Origin: Fundidesulfovibrio soli
GTDB taxonomy: Bacteria; Desulfobacterota; Desulfovibrionia; Desulfovibrionales; Desulfovibrionaceae
Length of the DNA stretch: 64,000 nt
Reading direction: 5' to 3'
NCBI RefSeq assembly: GCF_022808695.1
Contig: NZ_JAKZKW010000001.1
Location: 496,001 to 560,000 of the forward strand
The notes under the pieces were generated by a model. It was not told the DNA's origin and made no database searches. It worked only from the letters and a program-made list of their open reading frames with translations. The position numbers and the translations under genes are program-made. Below are positions 8,058 through 15,976 of the stretch, in pieces; position 1 is the stretch's first letter; the number at the start of each line of letters is the position of its first letter.

Positions 8058-8693
8058 CTAATCAGTGATCTTACGCACCCAGGCCAGGTAGGCGTACCCT
8101 CCGCGCACCGACTCCAGGTTCAGGTGCGCGCGCCCGGCGCGCTCCATGTTGCGCAGATACCCCAGCAGTTCCGGCCTGAAGCTCACCCCGAACAGATCCA
8201 GCCAGCGCGAATGCGCCCAGTGCAGCCATCCGGGCAGGCCGCCCTCTCCCCAGAAGTCCACCACGGCCAGGGTGCCGCCGGGCCGCAACAAGGCCCAGGC
8301 AGCCTCCAGGGCCGGGCCCCAGGCCGGAATCATGGACAAAGAATAGGAGAAGAACACCGCGTCGAAGGGCACGTCCGTGCCGCCGACGGCGCACCCGAGC
8401 CGCTCCGCCGGGCAGCAGATCAACTCCACTCCGCTGCCTTCGAGCTTCCTGCCCGCCGTCTCCAGCATCTTGCGGGAGATATCCAGCCCGCAGAGGCTCA
8501 AATCAGGCCGCAGGCGGCGCAACCGCTCCAGGTTGCGACCGGTGCCGCACCCCACCTCCAGCACGCGCCCGCACTTGGGCGCGGGCAGCTCCTCCAGCAG
8601 ACGGTCGCGCCCGAGCAGATAGAAGCGGCGGGTGATGTCGTAAAAGTGGCGCTGCACCGCGTAGATGCGATCCATCTTCAGGGCGTGGTCCAT
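8058..8693 (-). CDS. btaB: Betaine lipid N-methyltransferase (BtaB-like)
   Basis: A 211-residue class I SAM-dependent methyltransferase. Motif I is VLEVGCGTGRNL, preceded by the family-like YDITRRFYLLGRDRL, and FFSYSLSMIPAW is typical of BtaB. In known systems BtaB methylates diacylglycerylhomoserine three times to give the betaine lipid DGTS, at the membrane. It starts 4 nt after the btaA stop, so the two form an operon. The pairing with a DUF3419/BtaA gene is what makes this assignment strong; alone it would be called a generic methyltransferase. In phosphate-limited bacteria these genes replace phospholipids; no Pho box was recognised. Confidence 0.85.
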   Translation of the reverse strand: MDHALKMDRIYAVQRHFYDITRRFYLLGRDRLLEELPAPKCGRVLEVGCGTGRNLERLRRLRPDLSLCGLDISRKMLETAGRKLEGSGVELICCPAERLGCAVGGTDVPFDAVFFSYSLSMIPAWGPALEAAWALLRPGGTLAVVDFWGEGGLPGWLHWAHSRWLDLFGVSFRPELLGYLRNMERAGRAHLNLESVRGGYAYLAWVRKITD

Positions 8694-8697
8694 GGTT

Positions 8698-9924
8698 TCA
8701 CCCCGCGAAGCGGTAAAGGTGGAATCCCCCGTACAGGCAGGAGCGGTCCTGGGGGGTCAGCTCACGGCTGAGAGCCTCGTCGTAACGGAAACACGCCAAG
8801 AGCGCGGGCGGCAGCTGCCGTTCCAGGGGGGAGGTCTCCCCAGCGGTGCGGAAGATGACGCGCGCCCCGGACCGGGAGGTGCGGGCGATCTCGGCCCAGA
8901 GGCGGCCGAGCAGCTGCGGGGTCATCCAGTCCTGCGAATCCAGGAGCACGTAGCGGTCCAGGCTGCGGGCTGGCTGGCGCTCCAGCCAGTCGATCAGCGA
9001 GGCGTTGATCACCGTGGCGGCGGGCGCGGCCTCCTTGAGGGCCGGGAAGTTCTCGGAGCGCAGATAGGCGGGCAGCGCCGGGCTGTCGATCTTGTCGTAG
9101 CGCCGTCCGAAGGCCTGCCAGGCGAAGGGGTTGTCGGCCAGCGGGAAGCCGCAGGCCAGCTTCTCAACGCGTTCGCGGTAGGCCTCCAGCATGCCGCCCG
9201 GGCACTCGCGCTCCATGGCCTTGTACTGCTGCGGCGGCACGCCCAGGCTGTAGAGCACCGGCGCGAAGCGGGAGAGCAGCCTGGCCAGGGGCCCGGTGAA
9301 CAGGGGCTCCAGCTCCTTCTTGAAGGCCTCGCGCTGCTCGTCGATGGTGCGGGCCTTGAGGATGCGCTGCGGGTCGCGCCCGGAGAGGCGGCAGAGGGTG
9401 CGCATCAGGCGCAGGAAACGGCCCATGCGGGCGTGCTCGTAGATGTTCTCCGCGAACATCTCGATGCGCGGCGCGCCCAGGAAGGAGCGCGCGCCCTGCC
9501 AGTAGGCGGCGGTGTCGCGCGGAAGGTGCGGTTCGATGTGGCGGGAGAAGGCCCAGACGTTGGCCTTGTCGTCGGCGCGGCCGAAGAAGCGGAAGAAGGC
9601 CTCGTGTGTGGGCAGGCGGCGCGCGGCCTCCAGCTTGAGGCGGCTCAGGTGCACGTGGTGGATGTTGAGGTCCACGGCGGTGACGGAGCCCGCGCCCCCG
9701 AGCAGGTAGTGGCAGATGTTGCAGCCGCCGGAAGCGATGGTCACCACGCGGTGGCCGGGTTCCAGCTCCAGGGCGTGAAGATCGACCCTGGGGTCCTCCC
9801 ATATCTGGTTGTAGACGAAGCCGGAGAACCAGGAGACGAACAGGCGCTCCAGCACGCCCTGGCGGGAGAAGGCGGGGCTATGGCTGACGGCGGCCTTGAG
9901 CAGGCCTGCACAGGATTGCGACAT
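8698..9924 (-). CDS. btaA: SAM:diacylglycerol 3-amino-3-carboxypropyltransferase (BtaA-like, DUF3419)
   Basis: A 408-residue protein of the DUF3419 family. Known BtaA transfers the 3-amino-3-carboxypropyl group of SAM to diacylglycerol, the first step of betaine lipid synthesis. Family marks include NQIWEDPRVD near residue 38, the SAM-binding TIASGGCNICHYLL, VDLNIHHVHLSRLKLEA, and near the C-terminus YVLLDSQDWM and VIFRTAGE. ATG at 9924 is the only sensible start. It is the first gene of a two-gene operon with btaB. Pathway assignment follows from both genes being present; the lipid itself has not been shown here. Confidence 0.88.
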   Translation of the reverse strand: MSQSCAGLLKAAVSHSPAFSRQGVLERLFVSWFSGFVYNQIWEDPRVDLHALELEPGHRVVTIASGGCNICHYLLGGAGSVTAVDLNIHHVHLSRLKLEAARRLPTHEAFFRFFGRADDKANVWAFSRHIEPHLPRDTAAYWQGARSFLGAPRIEMFAENIYEHARMGRFLRLMRTLCRLSGRDPQRILKARTIDEQREAFKKELEPLFTGPLARLLSRFAPVLYSLGVPPQQYKAMERECPGGMLEAYRERVEKLACGFPLADNPFAWQAFGRRYDKIDSPALPAYLRSENFPALKEAAPAATVINASLIDWLERQPARSLDRYVLLDSQDWMTPQLLGRLWAEIARTSRSGARVIFRTAGETSPLERQLPPALLACFRYDEALSRELTPQDRSCLYGGFHLYRFAG

Positions 9925-10076
9925 GTGAACCCTCGGGGGAGCGATTTTCCTCCTTCTAGGCCCGAGGGGTTACGGAAGCGTGACGTAGGTGCGGCAATCG
10001 TTGCCGTGCGCGGCGTCGCGTCTCGCCGCGGCCGAAGCGATTGAATTTTGCCCACCTCCGGGGTAACAGCCTGCAC

Positions 10077-11621
10077 ATGTTCCTGAAACCGACGTCCGCC
10101 GCGCTGTGCTTGGCGATCTTGTTCCTCGTGGGGTTCGCTTCCCCGGGAGGCGCACAGGTTTCCGGCCAGAGGCAGACTCAAGGCAAGGAACAGGCCAAGG
10201 AGCAGGCCCAGCCGCAGGACGTGACGGCCCACGTGGTCAACCGCCTGAGCTACGGCCCCTTCCCCGGCGAGATCGAACGCGTGAAGGGCATAGGCCTGCA
10301 GGCCTACATAGACAGCCAGCTCGATCCGCAGTCCCTTCCCGAGCCCCAAGCCCTCAAGGACAGGCTGGCCGCCCTCAAGACCGCCTCCATGGACACGGTG
10401 CAGCTGTTCCGCACATACGGCCCCAAGGCTCCCGGAGGCCCGCGCCCCCACCCCACCATCGACGAGATCAACTCCGCGCGCGCCAAGGCCGCGATCATCG
10501 CCCGCGAAGCCGCCGAGGCCAAGCTCTGGCGGGCGATACTCTCGCCCAGGCAACTGGAGGAGCTGCTCTGCGATTTCTGGTACAACCACTTCAACGTCCC
10601 GGCCGCCAAGGGCCTGGCCCACCTCTGGGTGGGCAGCTATGAGCGCGAGGCCATCCGCCCCTTCGTGCTGGGCAAATTCGAGGACATGCTCCAGGCCGTC
10701 ACCCGCCATCCGGCCATGCTCATCTACCTGGAGAACTGGCAGAGCGCCTCGCCCGAGAGCGCCGTCGGCAAGGGGCAGCAGCGCCCCCTGACCGAACTGC
10801 ACGCCCGAGAGCTCCTGGCCGCGCACACCTTCGGGCCCGATGCCGTGCTCAAGCCCCAGGACGTGACCTCCCTGGCGATGATCCTGGCCGGGTGGAGCAT
10901 CGGCGCGCCGCGCGGCCAGAACGACAAGAACGGCTTCCTCTTCGACGAGAAGCGCCACGACAACCGGGACAAGTCCTTCCTGGGCGCCACCATCAAGGGC
11001 GCTGGCATGGCCGAGGGCGTGGAGGCCCTGCGCATGCTGGCCCTGCACCCGCAGACGGCCAAAAACGTCTGCACCAAGCTGGCGCGCTTCTTCGTGGCGG
11101 ACGACCCGCCCAAGCCGCTGGTGGAGGCCCTGACCAAGACCTACCTGGACACCAAGGGCGACCTGCGCCAGGTGACCCGCGCCCTGCTCACCGGCCAGGA
11201 GTTTCTGGGCGTGAAATACGCAGGAGGCAAATTCAAGAACCCGCTGCGCTACGTGGTCTCCATCGTGCGCGCCTCTGACAGGGGCGTGGGCGAGGTGCGC
11301 TCCCTGGCGGAGATCCTGGAGTGGCTCGGCATGCCCCTCCACGACGCCCCGGGCACCTCGGGCTACAAGGACGTGCGCGACGGCTGGCTCTCTGCCGAAT
11401 CGCTGGTGAACCGGCTGGACCTGGCGGTCATGGCGGGCAAGGGCGCGCTCTCCTGCTGGGCGACCGGGCCGTGCGGCCCGCCCGCGCCGCTGGACCCCGA
11501 GGCCCTGCTCAAGACCATGGGGCTCACCCTGACGCCCGTGACGCGCCAGGCCGTGGACGCCGCCCCGGCGCAGCTCAAGGCCGCGATTCTGCTGGGCAGC
11601 CCGGAGGGGCAGCAATACTGA
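10077..11621 (+). CDS. Exported DUF1800 protein
   Basis: A 514-residue protein of the DUF1800 family, exported by a signal peptide at residues 1-29 (hydrophobic core, ending GGAQ). A Gln/Lys-rich linker precedes the family domain, which starts VVNRLSYGPFPGEIERV and contains LCDFWYNHFNVPAAKG and LTELHARELLAAHTFG, both conserved in the family. A TTG at 10041 would add 12 residues before the signal; ATG 10077 fits the signal better. It is followed by a DUF1501 gene, the usual partner. The biochemical role of the pair is not known; an outer-surface or polysaccharide role has been suggested from context elsewhere only. Confidence 0.86.
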   Translation: MFLKPTSAALCLAILFLVGFASPGGAQVSGQRQTQGKEQAKEQAQPQDVTAHVVNRLSYGPFPGEIERVKGIGLQAYIDSQLDPQSLPEPQALKDRLAALKTASMDTVQLFRTYGPKAPGGPRPHPTIDEINSARAKAAIIAREAAEAKLWRAILSPRQLEELLCDFWYNHFNVPAAKGLAHLWVGSYEREAIRPFVLGKFEDMLQAVTRHPAMLIYLENWQSASPESAVGKGQQRPLTELHARELLAAHTFGPDAVLKPQDVTSLAMILAGWSIGAPRGQNDKNGFLFDEKRHDNRDKSFLGATIKGAGMAEGVEALRMLALHPQTAKNVCTKLARFFVADDPPKPLVEALTKTYLDTKGDLRQVTRALLTGQEFLGVKYAGGKFKNPLRYVVSIVRASDRGVGEVRSLAEILEWLGMPLHDAPGTSGYKDVRDGWLSAESLVNRLDLAVMAGKGALSCWATGPCGPPAPLDPEALLKTMGLTLTPVTRQAVDAAPAQLKAAILLGSPEGQQY

Positions 11622-11661
11622 TGGGTGCCGCAAACGCCACCAACGCCCTGGGAGCGGAATC

Positions 11662-12888
11662 ATGAGACGCAGGCAGTTCCTCGCCGCCGGGGCGACGACC
11701 GCGCTGGCCTCGCTGCTGCCGCTGGGGCTCGGCTCCGATGCCTTGGCCCAGGGCGGCGAATCCAAGCGCCTGATCGTCATTTTCCTGCGCGGCGGCCTCG
11801 ACGGCCTCTCCGCCCTGCCCCCGCAGGACGACCCCATCTACTGCCGCTGCCGCCCACGAACCGCCATCCCCCCAGCCGGACAGGAAGGCGGCGCCCTGGC
11901 CCTGGCGCCCGGCTTCGGCCTGCACCCGGCCCTGGAGCCCCTGCTGGAGCCCTGGAAGGCGGGGCTGCTGGCCTTCGTTCCCGCCTGCGGCCTGCCCACG
12001 CCCCTGCGCAGCCACCCCGAGGCCCAGAAGGCCATGGAGAGCGGCAACCCGCGCGAACCACACGTGCGCGACGGCTTCTTCGCCAGGCTGCTGCCCCTGC
12101 TGGGGCCGGGAGCCAAGGGGCTCACGCTTTCCCCCTCGCCGCCCATAATCAGCCAGGGCAGGCCGGGCTTCCAGCAGATCAAGCCCACGGGCTTCCCGCC
12201 GCCGCTGTGGCGCATCGAGCGCCCTGAGGCGTTCACATCCTTCGACGCGATCTACGGCAAGGCTCCCGAGCCATGGGGCCGCAACTACCGCCAGGCCCAG
12301 ATCGTGCTCAAGAACCGCCTCACGGAGATGGACCGCGAGATGACCGCGGCGTCATCAGGCGCGCCCTCGGTGCACGCCCTGCCGGACATGGCGGGCAAGA
12401 TCGTCGCCTACCTGGGCCAGAACCCCGCTACGCGGCTGGTGTACGCGGCCTTCGGCGGCATCGACGCCCACTTCGACCAGGGCGCGGCCAAAGGCCGCCT
12501 GGCGGACGCCCTGGCCTCCATCGGCAAGGGCGTGGCCGCATTGGCCAAGGCCCTGGGGCCTGACCTCAAGGACACGATGGTGCTGGTGATGAGCGAGTTC
12601 GGCAGGAGCCTGCGCGAGAACGAATACGGCGGCACGGAGAACGGCCACGGCACCGTGCTGATGGCCCTGGGCGGTCCCACGGCGGGCGGCGCGCTGCACG
12701 GCGCGTGGCCTGGGCTGTCGCCGGAAAAACTCTCCGACGGGCTGGACCTGGCCGTCACTGTGGACTACCGCGAGGTGCTGGCCGGTGTGGTCACCGCCCA
12801 TTTCGGACTGGGCCTCGAGGCCGTGGCCCAGGCTCTGCCCGGCTACACGCCTGACGGTTCCGTTCAGCCCCTCTTCCGCCGGGGCTGA
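11662..12888 (+). CDS. Tat-exported DUF1501 protein
   Basis: A 408-residue DUF1501 protein, distantly related to sulfatase/phosphatase-fold proteins. The N-terminus is a twin-arginine signal (RRRQFLAAGATT, then a hydrophobic stretch ending ALAQ), so it is exported folded. Family marks include VIFLRGGLDGLSAL near residue 38, FGGIDAHFDQG, VMSEFGRSLREN and ENGHGTVLMALGG. It starts 40 nt after the DUF1800 gene and the two are almost certainly co-expressed. The function is unknown. A folded export route suggests a bound metal or cofactor, which is inference. The tatC gene is in this window at 20647-21792. Confidence 0.87.
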   Translation: MRRRQFLAAGATTALASLLPLGLGSDALAQGGESKRLIVIFLRGGLDGLSALPPQDDPIYCRCRPRTAIPPAGQEGGALALAPGFGLHPALEPLLEPWKAGLLAFVPACGLPTPLRSHPEAQKAMESGNPREPHVRDGFFARLLPLLGPGAKGLTLSPSPPIISQGRPGFQQIKPTGFPPPLWRIERPEAFTSFDAIYGKAPEPWGRNYRQAQIVLKNRLTEMDREMTAASSGAPSVHALPDMAGKIVAYLGQNPATRLVYAAFGGIDAHFDQGAAKGRLADALASIGKGVAALAKALGPDLKDTMVLVMSEFGRSLRENEYGGTENGHGTVLMALGGPTAGGALHGAWPGLSPEKLSDGLDLAVTVDYREVLAGVVTAHFGLGLEAVAQALPGYTPDGSVQPLFRRG

Positions 12889-12991
12889 AGCCCTAAAGAT
12901 TCTCCTGAAACTGCCGACCAGTTTCCTTGGGAAGCGAGCGCGCCATGCGGCGCGGCTTGACATGGATGTCCTCAAGCCCAAGGAGTTGCAC

Positions 12992-13414
12992 ATGGCCAAA
13001 GTTCTTTCCCTGCGTGAATTTACGCGGGGCAGGTCGGGCGCGGTCCAACAACCGCGGTTCGACGGGCCGGGCGGCGAACCCTACATCAACGACAGCCAGG
13101 TCTGGTCCAAGGACTACAGCAAGCTGGAAAACGTGGTGTTCGGTGTTCTGAAGATCCGCGAGGTTCTCAACTATTACCTGTATTACGACGACGTCTGGAC
13201 CTATCTCATCCTCAACCTTCTGGACGCGGCCGCCATGTCCAGCCCCGGGGACCACGCCGAACTGACGGAGGCGGTGGCGCAGATGCGCAACTACATCCTC
13301 CAGGCGGTGGACGCGGGCAACAGGAAGAACATGTACGCCGCGCTGCTCATCCTGGACCTGATCGCCAAGGCCCCCGGGTTCAAGGCGCAGGTCATGGGCC
13401 TGCCACAAGACTAG
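12992..13414 (+). CDS. Conserved-looking hypothetical protein, 140 aa
   Basis: Not recognised. A soluble, acidic, probably mostly helical protein: after a basic N-terminus comes EPYINDSQVWSKDYSKLENV, then a hydrophobic helical core rich in Tyr and Leu, and a second helical part (NYILQAVDAGNRKNMYAALLIL). The ATG at 12992 is preceded by AAGGAG at 12980-12985 with 6-nt spacing, a good start. It follows the DUF1501 gene after about 100 nt and may be transcribed separately. A small GC stem follows the stop (13415-13433) without a T-run. Confidence 0.65.
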   Translation: MAKVLSLREFTRGRSGAVQQPRFDGPGGEPYINDSQVWSKDYSKLENVVFGVLKIREVLNYYLYYDDVWTYLILNLLDAAAMSSPGDHAELTEAVAQMRNYILQAVDAGNRKNMYAALLILDLIAKAPGFKAQVMGLPQD

Positions 13415-13605
13415 AGGGCGTTCCAAGCGCCCTGCACGACGCGCATACCCTGCGAGGGACGCCATGACGGGCGGTTCCCTCGCGGGCGTGCGCCGGCCTC
13501 GCGGCCACTGGCCGCAGCGTACGAAAAGCGGCTGCGGTCAGCGGGCATGATTATGCCTCCGCGCCAGCATCCGATCCCCTCGCTAATTCACATCGTCGGG
13601 AAGAC

Positions 13606-14382
13606 TCAGGAAATGGAACAAGACCGCGCCTTGGCGTTGGCCGCCAGGAACGGGCAGAACTCCAGGGCCTGGGCGCTCAGGGCGGTCTCCTCCCCGCGCC
13701 CGGTGTAGAGTTCCAGGGGAGGCTCGATCGTGGTTTCGCTTCCGCCGTTCTTCACCGCTTCGAGCAGGATCAGGCGCGCGGGCTCGTCCAGACGGGAGTG
13801 GACCATGCGCAGCCGCTTGGGCGCCAGGCGCGCCTCAATGCAGGCGCCGAGCAGCTCCCCCAGGCGCGCCGCCGGAAAAATCATCCCCAGCGTCCCTCTG
13901 TTGGACAACACCCAGAAGGCCGCGGCCAGGAAATCCTCCAGGCCTCCCCGGGCTTCGAAGCGCGCCAGGGTGCGCGCGGCATCCCTGCATGGCTGGCCCG
14001 TGCCCAGGATCCTGTAGGGCGGGTTGGCCAGCACGAGCCCCCTGCTCTCCGGGGTCAGGCCGTCCCGCGCGGCGCGGATGTCAAAGGTCCGGGCCTCGAA
14101 CCTGTCCTCAAGGCCCAGCAGCCGGGCGTTTTCGAGGGATGATCCGGTCATGGCCGGGTCGATGTCCAGCCCTAAGCAGGAGCGCAGCGCGGGGTGGAGC
14201 ATCAGGGCCGCGAAGGAGGCCACGCCGCAGCCCGACCCCAGGTCGGCGGCGGCCACGTTGCGCTTGGGCCTGACAAAGGCGGCCAGCAGCAGCGGATCGA
14301 GGGAGAAGCGGTAGCCCCCCTCGGGCTGGCGCAGCCCGTTGGGGAAGGCATCCCGGGCCAGGCTTGCGGCTTCTCCGCCCAT
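13606..14382 (-). CDS. tRNA1(Val) adenine-N6 methyltransferase-like protein (TrmN6/YfiC family)
   Basis: A 258-residue SAM-dependent N6-adenine or N-methyltransferase. It has DLGSGCGVASFAALML (motif I) and the catalytic NPPY motif (VLANPPYRIL), the arrangement of YfiC/TrmN6 proteins that modify A37 of tRNA-Val. The N-terminal RQPEGGYRFSLDPLLLAAF also fits that family. ATG 14382 is chosen because it lies 2 nt after the murJ stop; the upstream open frame is inside murJ. The RNA target is inferred from the family; other NPPY enzymes (HemK, RsmC-like) are less likely. Confidence 0.8.
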   Translation of the reverse strand: MGGEAASLARDAFPNGLRQPEGGYRFSLDPLLLAAFVRPKRNVAAADLGSGCGVASFAALMLHPALRSCLGLDIDPAMTGSSLENARLLGLEDRFEARTFDIRAARDGLTPESRGLVLANPPYRILGTGQPCRDAARTLARFEARGGLEDFLAAAFWVLSNRGTLGMIFPAARLGELLGACIEARLAPKRLRMVHSRLDEPARLILLEAVKNGGSETTIEPPLELYTGRGEETALSAQALEFCPFLAANAKARSCSIS

Positions 14383-14384
14383 GC

Positions 14385-15926
14385 CTAGGCCGCCTTCTTT
14401 CCCCGGGCGAGCCTGCGCCACACGAAGCCGGTGAGCAGTTTCGCCTCCTCCACGCGCAACGCGGAGGCCAGCAGCAGGTAGGCCACGGCCCAGAAGGCGA
14501 TCAGGGCCAGGGCGGCGTATTTGTTCACGGGCGTAAGCCAGGCCCCCAGGCCGATGAGCAGGCTCAGGGCGGCGCTCACGGCCACGCCGCGCCCCATTTG
14601 CGCCCAATCACCAAGATGCGAGCGCAGGGCGCGCCAGAGCAGCCAGACGTTGAGCCAGGAGGAAAGCGAGGTGGCCAGGGCCAGCCCGGTATGGGACATG
14701 GGGAACATCAGCGCCGCAGCCAGGGCGATGTTCACCACCACGCTGATGAACCCGGCGCGGACCGGGGTTTTGGTGTCGTGCAGGGCGTAGAAGGCCGAGA
14801 CCAGGGGCCGCACGCAGGCGAAGGCGGGCAGGCCCACGCAGTAGGCAACCAGGGCCTGCGCCGTGGCCTGGGCGGCCTCCGGCGTGAAGGCCCCGCGACC
14901 GAAGAGCACGTCCACCATCGGCGCGGCCAGGGCCATGAGCCCCGCCGTGGCGGGCAGGCAGATGAACAGCGTCAGGCGCAGGGAGGCGTTGAGGGTGCGT
15001 GTGAACTCGCCGTCCTCGCGTGTCGCGGCCAGCCGGGAGAGGCTCGGCAGGGCCACGGTGCCAACGGCCACCCCGAACACCCCCAGGGGGAACTGCACCA
15101 GCCTGTCGGCGTAATACAGCGCCGAGATGGAGCCCGCCGCCAGGAACGATGCCAGCAGCGTGCCCACCACGATATTGAGCTGGTAGATGGCCGCGCCGAA
15201 CACCGTGGGCAGCATCAGCCTGCCCATGCGCACAACTCCCGCGTCCTTGAAGGACCACGGCCCGAACCACCTGAAGCCGAAACGCCTGAGCGTGGGCACC
15301 TGCAGGTAGATCTGCCCGAAGCCGCCCACGATCACGGACCAGGCCAGGGCCTGGGGCACGTCCAGCCCGAAGAGCCAGGCCACGCCCGCGCCCGCGATGA
15401 TGACGGTGTTGAGCTCGCTGGTGGCCAGGGCCGGCGTGAGGAAGTGGCCCATGGAGTTGAGCGCGCCCATGCACAGGGCCACCACGGAGATCTGGATGAT
15501 GTAGGGGAACACGATGCGCACCAGATGAACAGTCAGCTCCATCTGGTCCGGGTTGCCCGCGAAGCCCGGGGCGATGAGCAGGGTCAGCGGGCGGGCGAAG
15601 ACGATGGCCAGCGCCGAGACCACGCCCAGGATCAGCAGCAGCCAGACCAGGGCCGAGCGCGTCATGGCGAAGGCGGCCTCGTCGCCCTCCTCACCGCGCA
15701 GCTTGGAGAACACCGGCACGAAGGCCATGGTCATGGAGCCCTCGGCGAAGAGCCTGCGCAGGGTGTTGGGCAGCCTGTAGGCCACGTAGAAGGCGTCCGC
15801 GGCGGGCCCGGCCCCAAGGACGTAGGCGACGATGACGTCGCGGAAGAAGCCCAGCACCCGCGAGAGCAGCGTGGCCCCGCCGACGATGCCCGCGTCGCGG
15901 GCGATCTGTTTGACGTGTTCTGACAT
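14385..15926 (-). CDS. murJ: Lipid II flippase MurJ (MviN)
   Basis: A 513-residue inner-membrane protein of the MOP superfamily with about 14 hydrophobic segments. It flips the peptidoglycan precursor lipid II to the periplasm. Family marks are the N-terminal LLSRVLGFFRDVIVAYVLG, AFYVAYRLPNTLRRLFAEGS and MAFVPVFS, essentially the MurJ consensus. ATG 15926 follows an AGGTG ribosome-binding-like sequence; an alternative GTG at 15938 would overlap it. The trmN6-like gene follows in the same operon. Confidence 0.95.
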   Translation of the reverse strand: MSEHVKQIARDAGIVGGATLLSRVLGFFRDVIVAYVLGAGPAADAFYVAYRLPNTLRRLFAEGSMTMAFVPVFSKLRGEEGDEAAFAMTRSALVWLLLILGVVSALAIVFARPLTLLIAPGFAGNPDQMELTVHLVRIVFPYIIQISVVALCMGALNSMGHFLTPALATSELNTVIIAGAGVAWLFGLDVPQALAWSVIVGGFGQIYLQVPTLRRFGFRWFGPWSFKDAGVVRMGRLMLPTVFGAAIYQLNIVVGTLLASFLAAGSISALYYADRLVQFPLGVFGVAVGTVALPSLSRLAATREDGEFTRTLNASLRLTLFICLPATAGLMALAAPMVDVLFGRGAFTPEAAQATAQALVAYCVGLPAFACVRPLVSAFYALHDTKTPVRAGFISVVVNIALAAALMFPMSHTGLALATSLSSWLNVWLLWRALRSHLGDWAQMGRGVAVSAALSLLIGLGAWLTPVNKYAALALIAFWAVAYLLLASALRVEEAKLLTGFVWRRLARGKKAA

Positions 15927-15976
15927 GGCGGGCCGCACCTTAGGTCAATCGTGCGGAGGCGTCTACGCTCCGGGGA

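Noticed and set aside
13463-13549. Short frame with GAGGGA before its ATG, followed by TGA
   Set aside because: Only 28 codons, Arg/Gly-rich, no hairpin after the TGA and no sensible continuation, so neither a gene nor a second selenoprotein.
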